Source: Siphonodentalium dalli
Lineage: Eukaryota > Mollusca > Scaphopoda > Gadilida > Siphonodentaliidae
Length of the DNA stretch: 64,000 bases
NCBI GenBank assembly: GCA_032622095.1
Contig: CP136066.1
Span: 129,239,917-129,303,916 of the forward strand
Direction of reading: 5' to 3'
A program made the position numbers and the translations under genes. Below are positions 44,871 to 57,182 of this stretch, in pieces. The notes under the pieces were generated by a model. The model searched no databases. It was not told the origin of the DNA and saw only the letters and a list, made by a program, of their open reading frames with translations. Within the stretch, counting starts at the first letter, position 1. The number at the start of each line of letters is the position of its first letter.

Positions 44871-47870
44871 ATTTAGCACATATTTATTATATTATATAGA
44901 CACACTATATTTTATTGGTCTACTTGCATATGGCATTCCAAGTAGCCGTGTGTGCAACTCTATAATAATAACTGAGATTTGAGAATAAATATGAGCCAAT
45001 TTTTTATGTATAATTTCGCTATTTCATGTTGAGGGTAGCTAGCTTTAATAAACAGGTCTAAATATGTCTAAAGATCTACATTTCGGTTGTATTAGCCTGG
45101 GAGCTCTGGGGAACTTATTTTATTTTTTTATTTTATTTTCAACCTTGCTCAAAATAAATATGAATACCCCACCAGACTGCTTCTCCTTATTTTAATGTTC
45201 TATAAAATAATAAAACTAAGTACATAATATTAGAATATAGTGTAATTTATTATTGTTTTATTGATACTCTAGTAGCTCATGGTGGTTTTGTATGCACTTG
45301 TATGTCCAGAGCAAAACTCTTCACGAATCCACTAATTGAAGGTACACGAACAATATTTGGTTGGTGACACATTTCCCATTGAGGGCGAAATGGGTCAAAT
45401 GACCACGCCCCTTTTTGCGCGAAGTACTACCACCCGCTGTGACTATATCTCCAGAACCGTTGGACATAGTGGGTCGTGTGACCACTCAAAATGTGCGGAA
45501 TGGCCACATCATGGGGGTCAGTAATACATGTTCATATCCAAAAGTCAATGGTTTTTAAGATAATTGACAAAAACCCAAAACAAATTTATTTTTAAGGCCC
45601 TGAACCCCAATTTTAGGATTCAGCACTTTTATCTCAAAGTTGAGCCCCCAATTAGAATTTTATTGACCTATATCCATCGGTGCCATATACAGGTATCATT
45701 TCTGATATTTTCTGTACCATTATCGGATGGGATTGACCTTCAAGGAGCTCTTGACCCTGAAAATAAGGTTTTTGGATGGAATATATAACAAAGATGTTGA
45801 GGAAATCATCAATTATAGGGTATTTGATCAGTAACCTAAAACTCCTACAAAAAGGTTACACTTATTTAACACTTGTAACACACTTGTGAAATGTAAGGGT
45901 GGTGATATAATTTGAATGTAGTTTATCTTTTGTTATCTAGATTTCACGGCCTTTGATGTGAGATGGCTGCCAAAATGGTTATAAATGGAATTACATATAT
46001 CACATTAGCAATATACTTGTAAATGAGTTCAATGTGTTATTTTCTTTAAACTTATGGGAGAACAGGGTGTTTTTATGGTATGCTAATGTTGAATTGAATT
46101 ATACTCAGCCCACAAGTAGGTTTAGTAAATGTTGAGTTACTACAATTTGATCAATCAGTATGATTCGGTAGTCGAGCAGGTTGTATCTTTATCAGTCCCA
46201 CATCAATTTTGATTGGCTGCATCACTATTCTGTATAAAGGTTCTACAATTTCCCTAACAAGTACATTATTTAAGAACAAATAATGGCTAGCCTGGCATGA
46301 TTGCCTATATTTATATCCTGATATATGTATATGTACACGTAGATGTATATTTGCCCTAAATTGTTTCTGGTTCAAATTTGGGAGTTTGTAAGAAAATAAG
46401 TCATAAGAAAGATGCAGTTCCAGTAATATTAAAATATATTGTCCTGTTCAAAACTAACAAATACATGTCTATTGATTATTGATGTGATATCCAGTAATAA
46501 AGACTAAAATAATCCTTCCGATTATTTTAGTCCAGTTATAATAAATCCACACATTAAAAATATAGGGCTTCCATACATACAGAGTATTTTCCAACTTGAC
46601 AATCGTTCCTTGTGTTCAACTGAGTGAGTACATGTGAGGTTCATGGAAATTTATTTGGCAAGCTTGATTCTAAAGTGTCTAGCTTTATGGGCTTGAAATT
46701 CCGAATGCAATCCTGTTGCGTTGTGAGCTCAAGAGTGAGTTAGAAGAAAAATACAAGCATCAGTTGATATGCAGATATAAATACATACAAATCTACATTC
46801 TGCAGGTAGCCATGCTATGCAATCCTCCCTCATGTTTCAACTTATCAAGGAAAAATGATCACATTACCAATGACTATGATAGTCAGATGTTTTTGTAGAT
46901 TTTGTAGATTTGTGGATGTTGTAGATTTTGTAGATTTGTGGATGTTGTAATGCAATATAGATCTCCATTATAGTTGCACAAATTTATTTTTCATTTCGTC
47001 CCTTTAAATTGACTTTTATTTTTTATGTATGTATATGTGCCACTCCAAAAATGTCAGTAAAAGTACTGTAAACCGTTTGGTTTGATGTTATAGGCACAGG
47101 AGATATATATATATATACTTTACATGTCAAATATTGTGAACCCTGCATGTACGTGTATGTGTGTCAGTCGCCTTATGTGTGTGATGTACATGCAGTAACT
47201 ACATGTATATTCTAGTGAAATTTATGGTCTGCACTCTGCAGTATTTCAAAAACATGCTATGGCCATGCCTACATATACATATGTACACTGATTCTAACAC
47301 AATGATTGTCAGGTTGTAATCTATGTTTGAGGAAAGTTACTATGTATTTTTCATTTGTGTTGCATTTGTCAATATTAATGGGTCCCAGGAGACCCGATGT
47401 TGCTAGTGTAGAGCCCATTTAATTTTCATGAGACTGGTGGACTTCATGTCTATACTCCTAAATAAACATGACTGAGTCTTATCAGACCAAGACGGTATTG
47501 TGTAGATTTTACTAGAATTATATTTAGAAAATACTCAACCATTATTTTTCCACTGCCCTATATATCACAATATATTCATTTGGCAGTATTCATCCCAAGT
47601 TTAGTGGTGATGCTAATAAATTTGGTATGATAGTCAGGTAGAGCAAAGCGATCTGAACAAATCGAGGATAAGCCACTATATGTAGAAAACATTAAAAACA
47701 TGTATATTGTGAAATATTTTAATAATGGGTGCTGGTTGTTACAAACTGGCCATAATTGAGATGACTATTCCTGTTGTTTACCAAACATCAGCGTACACAT
47801 TAAATATTTTGAAGTTATATGTTCTTGAATGTTTCATACAGACACTGACTGAAAATTGATTTTCCAAAAA
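44871..47870. other. No recognisable gene; small repeats only
   Basis: This is AT-rich DNA. A perfect 13-bp stem with 5-base loop (GACTAAAATAATC / GATTATTTTAGTC) lies at 46502-46532. A 29-bp direct duplication containing TTTTGTAGATTTGTGGATGT is at 46895-46950, and a TA run at 47105-47116. A plus frame at 46716-46898 starts with a charged helix-like stretch but has no convincing splice borders. Confidence 0.45.
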
Positions 47871-48190
47871 GGACCCAATTGGAACAGATCTAAACATGCC
47901 ACTCAAGTACCCTGCATACACAAATATAAGCTAAATAGACTTGATGGTTCTTGAGAAGTAATAGTTGTTAGAATTACTATGGCGGGAAAACATTATGGCC
48001 CTGGCATCCCTCCTATTTGACCTGATGAACTTATTTTGAACAAATCTGAATGTGAGTCACATACAGGTAGGGAATTCATATAGATCTCCAGAAGAAAACA
48101 ATTGTTGATGGATGGATGGACAGAACAATGGATGGAAGGACACTCCGACCGACCAACAGTTTTAATCCAATATACCCCCCCACTTTTTGT
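47870..48190 (+). mobile_element. P2-type pearl-like fragment with GGAT tract
   Basis: Core wording (GCTAAATAGACTTGATGGTT, CTATTTGACCTGATGA) is followed by GATGGATGGATGGACAG at about 48109 and a CCAATATACCCCCCCAC ... ATAAGGTATATAAT closing segment like that at 35258. Confidence 0.6.
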
Positions 48191-48269
48191 CCATAATAAG
48201 GTATATAATGAGTTCACATAGATAAGTGGTTAAGAAAATAATATTGGAACAGCCAAGCATGAATTTAGT

Positions 48270-48665
48270 GTGTCGGAGGTCCCAAAAGGGTGAATCTAGT
48301 GATGCTATTCTGTAAGGTGGGCTAGCATCACCATATTCACCATCTGGGAACCCAATTTTACTTAGTCCTCAACTGCTATGGGTGACCTAGGGACAGACAG
48401 TTCTCCAGCTGAATTTGGCGACATTACTGACATATGACAGTATGCGCACCCATTTGACACCTCAATTATGCATTTTATAATCTGAACAGAAGGGAAAATA
48501 GCTGCTAAAAATGTAAATTTGAGACTCTAGATACTTCCCAGAAGATGAAGCCTAAGCAGAATGAGGTCCTCATAGGGTGTATTTGGCGATGCTAGCCTGT
48601 CGTGCAGGGTAGCATAATTAAATTCACCCTCTGGGAACCTCATTCTACAAATGCCAGACACACTT
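48270..48665. mobile_element. Hairpin MITE (family M), copy 3
   Basis: Hairpin-bearing arms are found at both ends: AAAGGGTGAATCTAGTGATGC / GCATCACCATATTCACC at the left, and GAATGAGGTCCTCATAGGGTG / CACCCTCTGGGAACCTCATTC at the right. The centre matches the 37-kb copy. Flanking duplications were not found. Confidence 0.65.
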
Positions 48666-49224
48666 AAAGCTCTGAGAAAAGGAATTTAATCTGATATTAA
48701 TGACCAGTGTATTGTAAATAATGATGGTGCTACATTGACAACTTTAGAAAACAAATGTACAACACTATTAATCTCATTTAAATTATTAATGACATGAATA
48801 CACTCCCTGTGGACTCTGCCTATAGCTACAGAAGTTCTCTTATCTATCTATCTGGCCCTGATTATAAACAACATGTGTCATGTCTATCAGCCTGGCAGTT
48901 CAGAGCAGAGTTGGCTTGTAATGGGAATGCACAGATATTAAAAGGAATTTACTGAACATTTCTGTACATCTGTCTGTTCATGTTTTCTCCCAAACCCCTG
49001 ATTTCAACCAAATTTAGTGGGGTGACTAGAGGTACCTACCCCCCCCCCCCCCCGAAGATGTAATGTCATAAGTTCTTCAAAATTTTAATTAAATGTTTTT
49101 TATTTTATTTAAATAAAAAATATTTTATATAATAAAAAAAAATTATTTATTAAAAATAAAATATTTTTTTTTTTTGTTGTGGTTAAAATGAGCAATAAGT
49201 TAAATCTAAAAAAAAAAAATTCTT

Positions 49225-49615
49225 CAGATTTATGTCCATAGCCCCACCCACATTTGACCCAGTGTCCTCATTTGAACAAATCTGAACCACAGTCACCCAA
49301 GGTACCCTCATACCAAATATGTACCCATTCGGCCCGACAACTTCAGAAAAGAAGTCGTTTTAAGAATTACTATGTGGAAAAATAGTTATGGTCCTGACAT
49401 CAAAACTATTTGACTTGGTGACCTCATTTGAACAAATCTGAATAAGAGTCACCTAGGGAACATACACACCAAATATAAACACAATCGGTCTGATGGTTTC
49501 AGAGGAGAAGATGTTTAAAGAATTGTTGACGGACGGATGAACGGACGGACGGATGGGCGGACGAGGAGTGATGACTATAGCTCCACCGGAGACTTCGTCT
49601 CAGGTGAGCTAAAAA
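49225..49615 (+). mobile_element. P2-type pearl-like element end
   Basis: Two core units (CATTTGAACAAATCTGAA, AGAATTACTATGTGG) are followed by GGACGGACGGACGGATGG near 49540 and the stem CCACCGGAGACTTCGTCTCAGG with GTGAGCTAAAAA, identical to the end at 38233. Confidence 0.75.
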
Positions 49616-50090
49616 GGGTTAATCGTGCATTTTATGGTAAAAGCAACAAACTTTGTATACAACATCCTGAGGTGATATCTTGTGGTTTTGGATATCGTGC
49701 CAAGCTAGGGAGAGCCTATGGTTGCCATGGTAACCACCGAAAAACATGGCCGCCAAAAATGCAAAATTCGCTTTTTCTGGAAGTGCAATTTCCTTGTTGC
49801 ACTACTGTATAACACATTAGAAGACAACATATTTGTTAAATTACATGTTTTAACAAAGAGTGCACGTTGGGCGTTATTAACACATTGACTTTACCGCTTG
49901 TTGTGGAAAATGGCGGACAAAATGGCCACCAAAAAAGACAAGATGGCCACCAAGATATACTTTTTTTTTTGTGTTTTATTAAACCTTTTCATAGTGGAAA
50001 TCTTGCAACAAGTATTTTTTCGCAAACATGTGACAATTGTTGAAGTATCACAGTTCGAATATAAGGGTAAGTGCATTTTGTAGCTTTCTA
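49616..50090. repeat. AAGATGGC-rich repeat, inverted relative of 56480-56800
   Basis: CGTGCATTTTATGGTAAAAGC, TTGCCATGGTAACCACCG and AACATGGCCGCCAAAA recur in reverse complement at 56480-56800. GACAAGATGGCCACCAAGAT at about 49939 is one of many AAGATGGC words in the window. Confidence 0.6.
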
Positions 50091-50221
50091 TGCATATTTC
50101 GAGACCTATTCTAGCCACTTTATGTCATAATATATTCTTTCATGAGAACTCCATGAAACATTGTCTGAATACAATACGATATAGTAGTTTATGTAAAATG
50201 GACATTCATCATATTTAGTGG

Positions 50222-51960
50222 GGTTTAATCGTGACTTTAGTGACTAAATCATGAAACTTTAAACATATGTTGCTTATTCACAGGGAAAACTTTTTGGAGG
50301 GGGTGCCCGGGTGGGGGGGTCCTGTGTCGGGATAAAATCAGGTTTCCATGGCAACGGCATTAAATATTTGGAGAAAAATTGAAAAAGGTCACTGTTGAGA
50401 ACCAACGAGCCTTGTGTTTGAAGAAATAATATTAACTCATAGTGCCAATAATGGTCCATCAAACGGACTGAGCCACTGTGACATAGGGTCAAGGTCAATT
50501 ACTAAGGTCAAGGTCATTGAAAAAAGTGTGATATTTTGGTCTATTTTTTATAACTGTCTCATATTCCGCTACCCCTAGTGCCTTAGTCATACCCCTACCA
50601 TATGCATAAAAAGTAGGGCGCAATCACCATGTTCAATTTGATATAGGATGCATTTGGTATACTTCAGCATCTGTTAACATGTGACAGCATTCAGTTGATA
50701 CATAATCACATTTTAAGTAATAGTGTTTATAGTATTTGTGGCAGCCACGATGCATTACCCTTAATAGACCATCAGACCAAATAAATATGATTTTGTGACT
50801 TTAGCCACTAAAGCATGACACTTCACCATATGTGTTGCTTAGTTATAGTGAAAACATTTTGGAGGGGGTGCCCGGGTTAGGGATCATGCATCAGGATAAA
50901 ATCTGGTTTCCATGGCAATGGCATCAAATATTTGGAGAAAAGTTGAAAAAGCCCACTGATGGTAACCCGATGAGCCTTGCGTTTGAAGAAATGATGTGAA
51001 CTCATAGTGCCATTAATTGTCCATCAAACGAACTATGCCATAGTACATATAATGTCAAGGTCAATTGCTAAGGTAATGGTCATTGGAAAAAAGGTAATTA
51101 TATATATATTTATTTATAAATTGTCTCATATTCCACTACCGCTAGCACATGTATTAGTCATAAAAGCAATCCCCTTCATAATACACAAACATTTTAACAC
51201 CACCACCACGTTCAATTTGATATGATATATTTGATACAAGACGACCATGGTCAACATGTCACAACATTTATAGTTTATATTTAAACACATTTTAAGCACT
51301 ACGTTTTATAGTATTTGAGGCAGTACTTAAAGGCACGGGCGGCGTTCGTTGCCAAAATTATTCATGTTTGTTCAAATCGCCATCAACGGAAGGAATATTG
51401 AAATATACATAGTTTGTTCATATGCTAAACATAATCAGTGCGTAAATAGTATATTGTCGCAAAGACGTACGATGGTGTACATAAACAAGAACCTGCTCGT
51501 GTTACAGAAGTTTTGCTTCTGTTTACATAACACAGCGCAATTCTATCGGTTAATCACACATAAATGATAATAAACACTCTTTATTATTTCCATATCAGGA
51601 AGAAAGTAACAAATAACGCTCTTTATGTTTACCATATCCGTATCTAAACAAAAGACAGGTTCTGTAACGTTTTTTGCTTTTGTTTACATAACAAAGGAAA
51701 ACATTTGAAAATAACATACTGTTTATGCCATATTTCTAATTGGTATAAGAACAAAGTCTGTCTATATTTTACTATTCTTTATGTTTATGGCGGTTTATGG
51801 TGGAAACGTTATGGATATAATGGGGGCGGCTGCATGTATCAGGATAAAATATGGTTTCCATGGCAACGGCATAAAATATTTGGAGAAACGTTGAAAAATC
51901 CCACTGTGGAAACCCGATGAGCCTTGTAGTTATTCAAATACAAAAGTCACGATCCAACTC
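50222..51960 (+). repeat. Tandem repeat of about 565 bp, three degenerate units
   Basis: Units share TTTTGGAGGGGGTGCCCGGG (50292, 50857), GGTTTCCATGGCAACGGCAT (50341, 50907 and 51853, with small changes), CGATGAGCCTTG and CATCAAACGGACT. The third unit is interrupted by about 460 bp starting at GGCACGGGCGGCGTTCGTTG (51333), which follows TTAA. Parts of a fourth appear near 52430-52510. Confidence 0.7.
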
Positions 51961-52950
51961 CGAATTAAGGGATCATCAGACCCAAAATAAACATGATTGT
52001 ATGATTATGTTTGTTTATACTAAATTACCGTACGGAACTTCACATATAAGATGATTAGTTAAGGAAACAACTTTTGGGATGTGGTGTCCGAGTGGGAAGT
52101 CGTGTTTCAAGGTCAAGCAGAGGACAAAGATCAAATACCAGAATAATGCCATAATGATCAAACAACTGCTGTTTTGTTGCTGCTAAATAATGTAATTGAT
52201 ACTATAAGCACCACATTACCTTTCAACCATCGCAAATCTGCATATTAGTGCCCTAATGTTTTCAGCCAATCATGATAGTCCACATATGTCAAGGTTACTA
52301 ATGGGGGTCAATATTCCAGAGAGGAATTATCCTGCCACTTTTACTCTATTCTCACATCTAACTGTATGGGATCAATGCACATTCCTATGTCTCACAAACA
52401 GTGGGGTGCCTTAAGAATTGCAAGAATCGTGACTATAGTATCTAAAGCATAAAACTTGGCATATTGGTTGGGTGACATCAAGCTGAACATTGTTGGAGGT
52501 GGTTTCCCGGATGAGATGAGATTGATCAAGGTCAGGTCTACATAATCTATGTCAACATCCCCCCTTATACATTTATCATGTGTAGGCATTTAATCGAAAT
52601 ATGGGATATATTGAAATTACTCCGACAGCATGGACCTTTTAAAAAACCTGGCTGGCAAATGATTTGAACAACCACAATTTTTGCATGTTTTTCATTGTCT
52701 CATTCAAATACCCAAGCAAACCGTGGACTCATGGGATCTGTCACTGAAAGACAGTGGGGTACGTGTGGCAGAATGGCTGTGCTATCAGGCAGCGTGTACT
52801 ATTATGAATATAGAGTGGCCTATGGCACAATGAATTGAGGGAATATGATGCTTTGCGACTCTTAGGGTTTGGTGAAAAGGTTACTGGCATAATGTGAGGT
52901 CGCAGCCGTGGACTATCTATAGAAGTTAGTCAATTGATGATGACTGTTGA
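51961..52950. other. Degenerate tail of the 565-bp repeat, no gene
   Basis: Scattered matches to the unit (CGTGACTATAGTATCTAAAGC, TTGGAGGTGGTTTCCCGGATG) are present. No coding evidence is visible. Confidence 0.4.
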
Positions 52951-54010
52951 GTCATTTGCCTGACTGTAAAGACTGAGAATACTTGGACTCTGAAGATCAC
53001 AACAGTTAGTACATATAGGGACATTGCTAGAGGGTATCCGTTGCGCAGTGGAGTGTAGACCTTGAAACTTTAAACTGCAAGCCCGACCCCCTAACATAGT
53101 CCATAGGATGTCCCATCCTAACTGGAGCAAACATACACCCAAGTTCATAAAATTCCCTTACACATCCCCTTAGATTGGAAGTGTTGCCTACAACCTGACA
53201 TGCCCTCTTCCTTTTTTAAAGGCCGACCCCATTCAAACATATTTGATTCCCAACTTTCCATGGACCCTACACACCAAAAACGCAATTTCTTGACTGGTCG
53301 GAACCATTTTAACAAATATAACCCAAGGACCTTCATTACTATATGTAGGCTAAATACGACTGATGGCTCTTGAGAAAATGTTTCAAGAATAACTATTGAG
53401 GAAAATATTTATGCCCTTGGCTCCGCCCAATTTGAACACACCCGAATCAGCCACCCAAGGGTCCTTATCAAATATAAGCTGAATAGGCCGGATTGTTCTT
53501 GAGAAGGTGTTTTAAGAAATACTATTGAGGGAACGAGATATAAACCTGGCTCCAACCCTATTTGACCTGGTGACTTCATTTGAACCAATCTGAATCCCAG
53601 TCACCCAATGACTCTCCTACCGGATATAAGCTGAATAGGCATGATGGTTCTTGATAAGAAGACATCTTATGGATAGAAAGTTATGTCTCTGGCTCTGCCC
53701 TTATGTGACCTGGTGATCCAATTTGAACAAATCAGTATCCCGGTCACTCAAAGACCCTCCATATAAAATATAAGCTAAATAGCCACGATGGTTCTTGAGA
53801 AGTTGTTTTAAGAATTACTATGAACGGAAAAAAGTTATGCCCAAGCTTGCCCCCTTTTCGACCCTGCGACATCATTTGAGCAAATCAGAATCCCAGTCAC
53901 CTGGTGACCATCCACAGTATATATAACTCAATTCCAACCTGCGGTTCTTGAGAAGATGTTGACGGACGGACGGATGAGGAGTGACAACAAGCCTCCACCC
54001 TCATCAAGTT
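52950..54010 (+). mobile_element. Pearl-like element, family P2, copy with five core units
   Basis: The 5' part (AAGACTGAGAATACTTGGAC) matches 35920. Five core units of about 145 bp (AACAAATCAGTATCCCGGTC, AAGCTAAATAGCCACGATGG) run 53330-53950, followed by GACGGACGGACGGATGAGG (53953) and a short closing stem. No coding capacity is visible. Confidence 0.75.
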
Positions 54011-54077
54011 TCCCATATGTAACTACCCAATGACACATGTATTTATTTTGTAATGGCCTAACTGTCAGATTCACACT

Positions 54078-54530
54078 TTGGGGCAACAGTTATATATCTA
54101 TGAATATACCAATATTGATAATTTGGATAGAAACAAATTAGTTATCATACACCATTCTGAACATTCAACAGGGATGTCACACCCAGCAGACTTAATGTCA
54201 ATTATAGCTGCTTTGCATTGTTTTGTTCACACTGGAGAATCATTGACATTAGAATCTCATATGATGAAAACTGATGGCTGTAAAAAAAATGTGACAAAAT
54301 ATTTAGTTGTACAAAGAGTAAAATTCAAGATGGCTGCCATGTTTTTTTTTGTTCAAAAATCGTTCACATTCGATAACGTCCATCTAAAAAGATTTGTTCA
54401 GAGTAATTGTTCATACTTTTTGAAACAACAATTGCACAGACAATATCGTTTTTACCTAAGTGAATCAATTATAAGAATTAAGACACAGGTGAATGTAGGA
54501 TGTTTGGTGTTCAAAACTGTTACATACTAA
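54078..54530 (+). CDS. Unidentified 150-codon open frame
   Basis: This is the longest unassigned plus-strand frame in the right half. It begins MGQQLYIYEYTNIDNLDRNK, and its first 75 residues look more protein-like than neighbouring frames. From about residue 80 it runs through an AAGATGGC repeat (FKMAAMFFF), which argues against an intact gene. I do not recognise it and see no splice borders. It may be an old exon or an accident. Confidence 0.2.
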   Translation: MGQQLYIYEYTNIDNLDRNKLVIIHHSEHSTGMSHPADLMSIIAALHCFVHTGESLTLESHMMKTDGCKKNVTKYLVVQRVKFKMAAMFFFVQKSFTFDNVHLKRFVQSNCSYFLKQQLHRQYRFYLSESIIRIKTQVNVGCLVFKTVTY

Positions 54531-54744
54531 AAAACTATTGCACATTATAAGCAATTTGTAAAAATGATCTGTCTCTCTCACAAGATTTATCCAGTTAACA
54601 ATAAATTGAACTGAGTGACATCAAAACTTCTAACTAATTGGACTTTGAGTAATTGCCATTTCGGAGAGGATGTAGCAATTGGTTATTGAAATACCTTTTC
54701 AAAAAGTATGTTTATAAAGTAGCCAACACACGTCTGTTTACAAA

Positions 54745-55289
54745 TTTTCAGGATGTGATACAGTATCTGGGTTTTCCGGGAGGGGTAAGAAGACAGCCTG
54801 GGACACATGGTCGAAGAATCCGTACATCACGGAAACATTCAAGAAATTGATTATTGATCCGACTCTGACAAAGGTGGATGATTCAATGGATGTTATCGAG
54901 AAATTTGTCGTGCAGTTATATGAGAAGTCCAGTGAATTGACAACTGTAAACAAGGCGAGGCTCCACTTATTTGCTCAAAAAGGCCGGGATATATGAATAT
55001 ACCTCCAACAAAGAATGCATTAGCAAACCACGTAAAGAGAGCGGGGTATCAAGCAGGCCACTGCTGGTATAATATTGTTGCATGATACAGCGCACAGGAG
55101 CCAGAATCTTGGAGATGGACAAAGAGCCCTGAAGGAAGTTGGAGTGTGACATGGACCGATCTTCCTGAAGCATCCAAAGCTTGCCGAGAACTATTGCGAT
55201 GTGGTTGCAAGAAAGGGTGCAAAAACAATTGTAAATGTTTGAGGGTATCATTACGCTGTACTGTTCTATGCAGTTGCAATTGCAAATAA
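54745..55289 (+). pseudogene. FEN1/PIN-like nuclease family, C-terminal fragment (second copy)
   Basis: It begins FSGCDTVSGFSGRGKKTAWD, the GCD plus glycine/lysine motif seen at residues 216-228 of the copy at 911-2026, and continues TFKKLIIDPTL and SMDVIEKFVVQLYEKSSELT. A frame change at about 54998 leads to IPPTKNALANHVKRAGYQAG. A TGA follows, then PESWRWTKSPEGSW and the cysteine-rich end CGCKKGCKNNCKC ... CTVLCSCNC, with a stop at 55287. This copy keeps the tail that is cut off in the other. The N-terminal half is missing; a TTTTCAG just before the start could be an acceptor. The two copies differ widely, so they are old relatives. Confidence 0.78.
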
Positions 55290-56480
55290 GTCTTGCCAAC
55301 AGTAGCATGTATGCAAATTTTTCCAACTCTTTAGGGTGCGTTCACGCAGCTAGCAGAATTGACTGGCGATTTGTCATGAATTCTTCTAACATGACTATCC
55401 ATTGCACATTCTTGAATGTCACTTATTAGAATTGCAGAATGAGTGTCTTCGATTGTTTTATCATTTACTGCAGCGACGAAATGCCACGAGATATTGCACG
55501 ATTGATTCTCATAATATATTAGAATCCATTTTTTTTAGCACATTTCAGTGGTATGACAACTATATATGGAATTACATATATCTCACTGTACTTGTACATG
55601 TAGTTGTTCATATATCATAGCATATTAATAGAGCTCTTAACGACAAACTGTCTGTAAATTTGCCAGTGAGTGAATGTAACGTAACCTTAATTGATTGAAT
55701 AAGGACTATATCAGTGATTTCTAAACTTTTTTTTTAAATGTGGCAAACACGTGTGCTGGTTCTTTGTACGTTAAGTTATGAAATCTTTGCAAATCAAGCA
55801 TGGGTTTATTAATCATAGTATCATGGTATCACGGTTGCATACAGAAAGTAATCGCGTTTTCTATTGCAAATGTAAAAAATTCCTGTCACACCTTGTCGCA
55901 CATAATTCGCTTGTAATAAAACATTTGCTTACCTGTATTTGGAAGAATTATAGTTAATATCATAAATATTTAAACTTTGCGATACTTGTATGTTGCGCAT
56001 ATGATAACACAATGATTAGCAGCTTGTCAAATTGTGAGTAAGTGTTATTATAGCTGCACAAAGGTAATCGGGTAGCTCCATAGCAACAGTTGCCAGTCAG
56101 TTTTGTATCAGACCAATTGTCAATATTGTCCACACACACTTGCTAAAATGATAATATGATATAAAGTTAACGCGGAAGATTGTCTTTATCAACTTTGAGA
56201 CAGTTTTATATCATATAAATGCTTCTCGTTTCATTATAACCATCAATTATAGTAATCAAAACAAACAACCCATATGTACATACCATTGTTGTTTTTTTTT
56301 GCATTATATTTACGCTATTCCATCATCTTCTAGCCTATAATTTTTTTTTCTAACCTTAAAATTGTTATATATATACAGAGTGATTTATCAGTTTATATTT
56401 TCTTGTCAAATTACATTTTTATAATAAAAAATGTACACACATCTCAATAAAATGTTGATACATGCAGCCAATAATAGGCA
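55290..56480. other. No recognisable gene
   Basis: AT-rich DNA with short A and T runs. Open frames at 55235-55620 have no recognisable motif. Confidence 0.4.
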
Positions 56481-56800
56481 CTTTCAAACAAAATGGCGGC
56501 CATTTTATCGGCCATTTTGAATATACCCAACTATAATGGACACATGAGTCAATGGATATAATGCCTGATGCCTTTTCAACACAAATAGGTGCATAAAACA
56601 TTATTTTTTGATCAGAAACTGAGTCATAACGATGCATACTTGTTGGAATAGAGAGAAAATCAAGATTTGTTGTCAAAACGGTTGCCATGGCAACCATGGG
56701 CATTTTCCAGCTTGGCATGATATCCAAAATGTCTTATTTTTATATGTAGTACATGCGTGTCAAGTTTGGTGCTTTTACCATAAAATGCACGATTTTGTCA
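56480..56800. repeat. ATGGCGGCC-containing repeat, inverted relative of 49616
   Basis: AAATGGCGGCCATTTTATCGG, GGTTGCCATGGCAACCATGG (a palindromic word) and CCATAAAATGCACGATTTTG match the reverse complement of 49620-49800. Confidence 0.6.
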
Positions 56801-57099
56801 TCTATCCGCCCCCACTAGTAGGGTATCTTCAGTATAACTTACTCATTTTGTAGTGGTCAAGGTCTGTGCTCAGATGATGTATGTCACATGTTATACTAAG
56901 TGATATAGTTTTGATTTTCATTAAAAAATAAAGTTGAGAATGATGTCAGTCGCAAAAAGTTTTTTCTGTGAACTCTGCCTTGGTTCTTTGTTTCAAATTT
57001 GAAAAAAAAAAGTTTCAGCGTTAATTAAGTGAACAATAATTAGAAAGATAGGTCTATCCTATGGTCACATATGATTTTATCCATCCAGTGTTTGTCCCA

Positions 57100-57182
57100 T
57101 TTCGATTCAGATTCGATGTCAATGTCGATGTGGAACACCCGATTCGATTCGATTGCTGAATTTCCGATTCGAAGAGCCCTAC
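57100..57182 (-). mobile_element. Transposon end with CGATTCGATTCGATT words (left)
   Basis: Read in reverse, the segment starts TAGGGCTCTTCGAATCGG and continues with AATCGAATCGAATCGGG, like the right-hand sequence at 57596. It looks like the end of a hAT-type element lying to its left; the other end was not found. Confidence 0.4.

Noticed and set aside
46716-46898. Plus-strand frame beginning with a coiled-coil-like stretch as a possible exon
   Set aside because: On the opposite strand to the inferred host gene, with a weak acceptor and only about 17 plausible residues.
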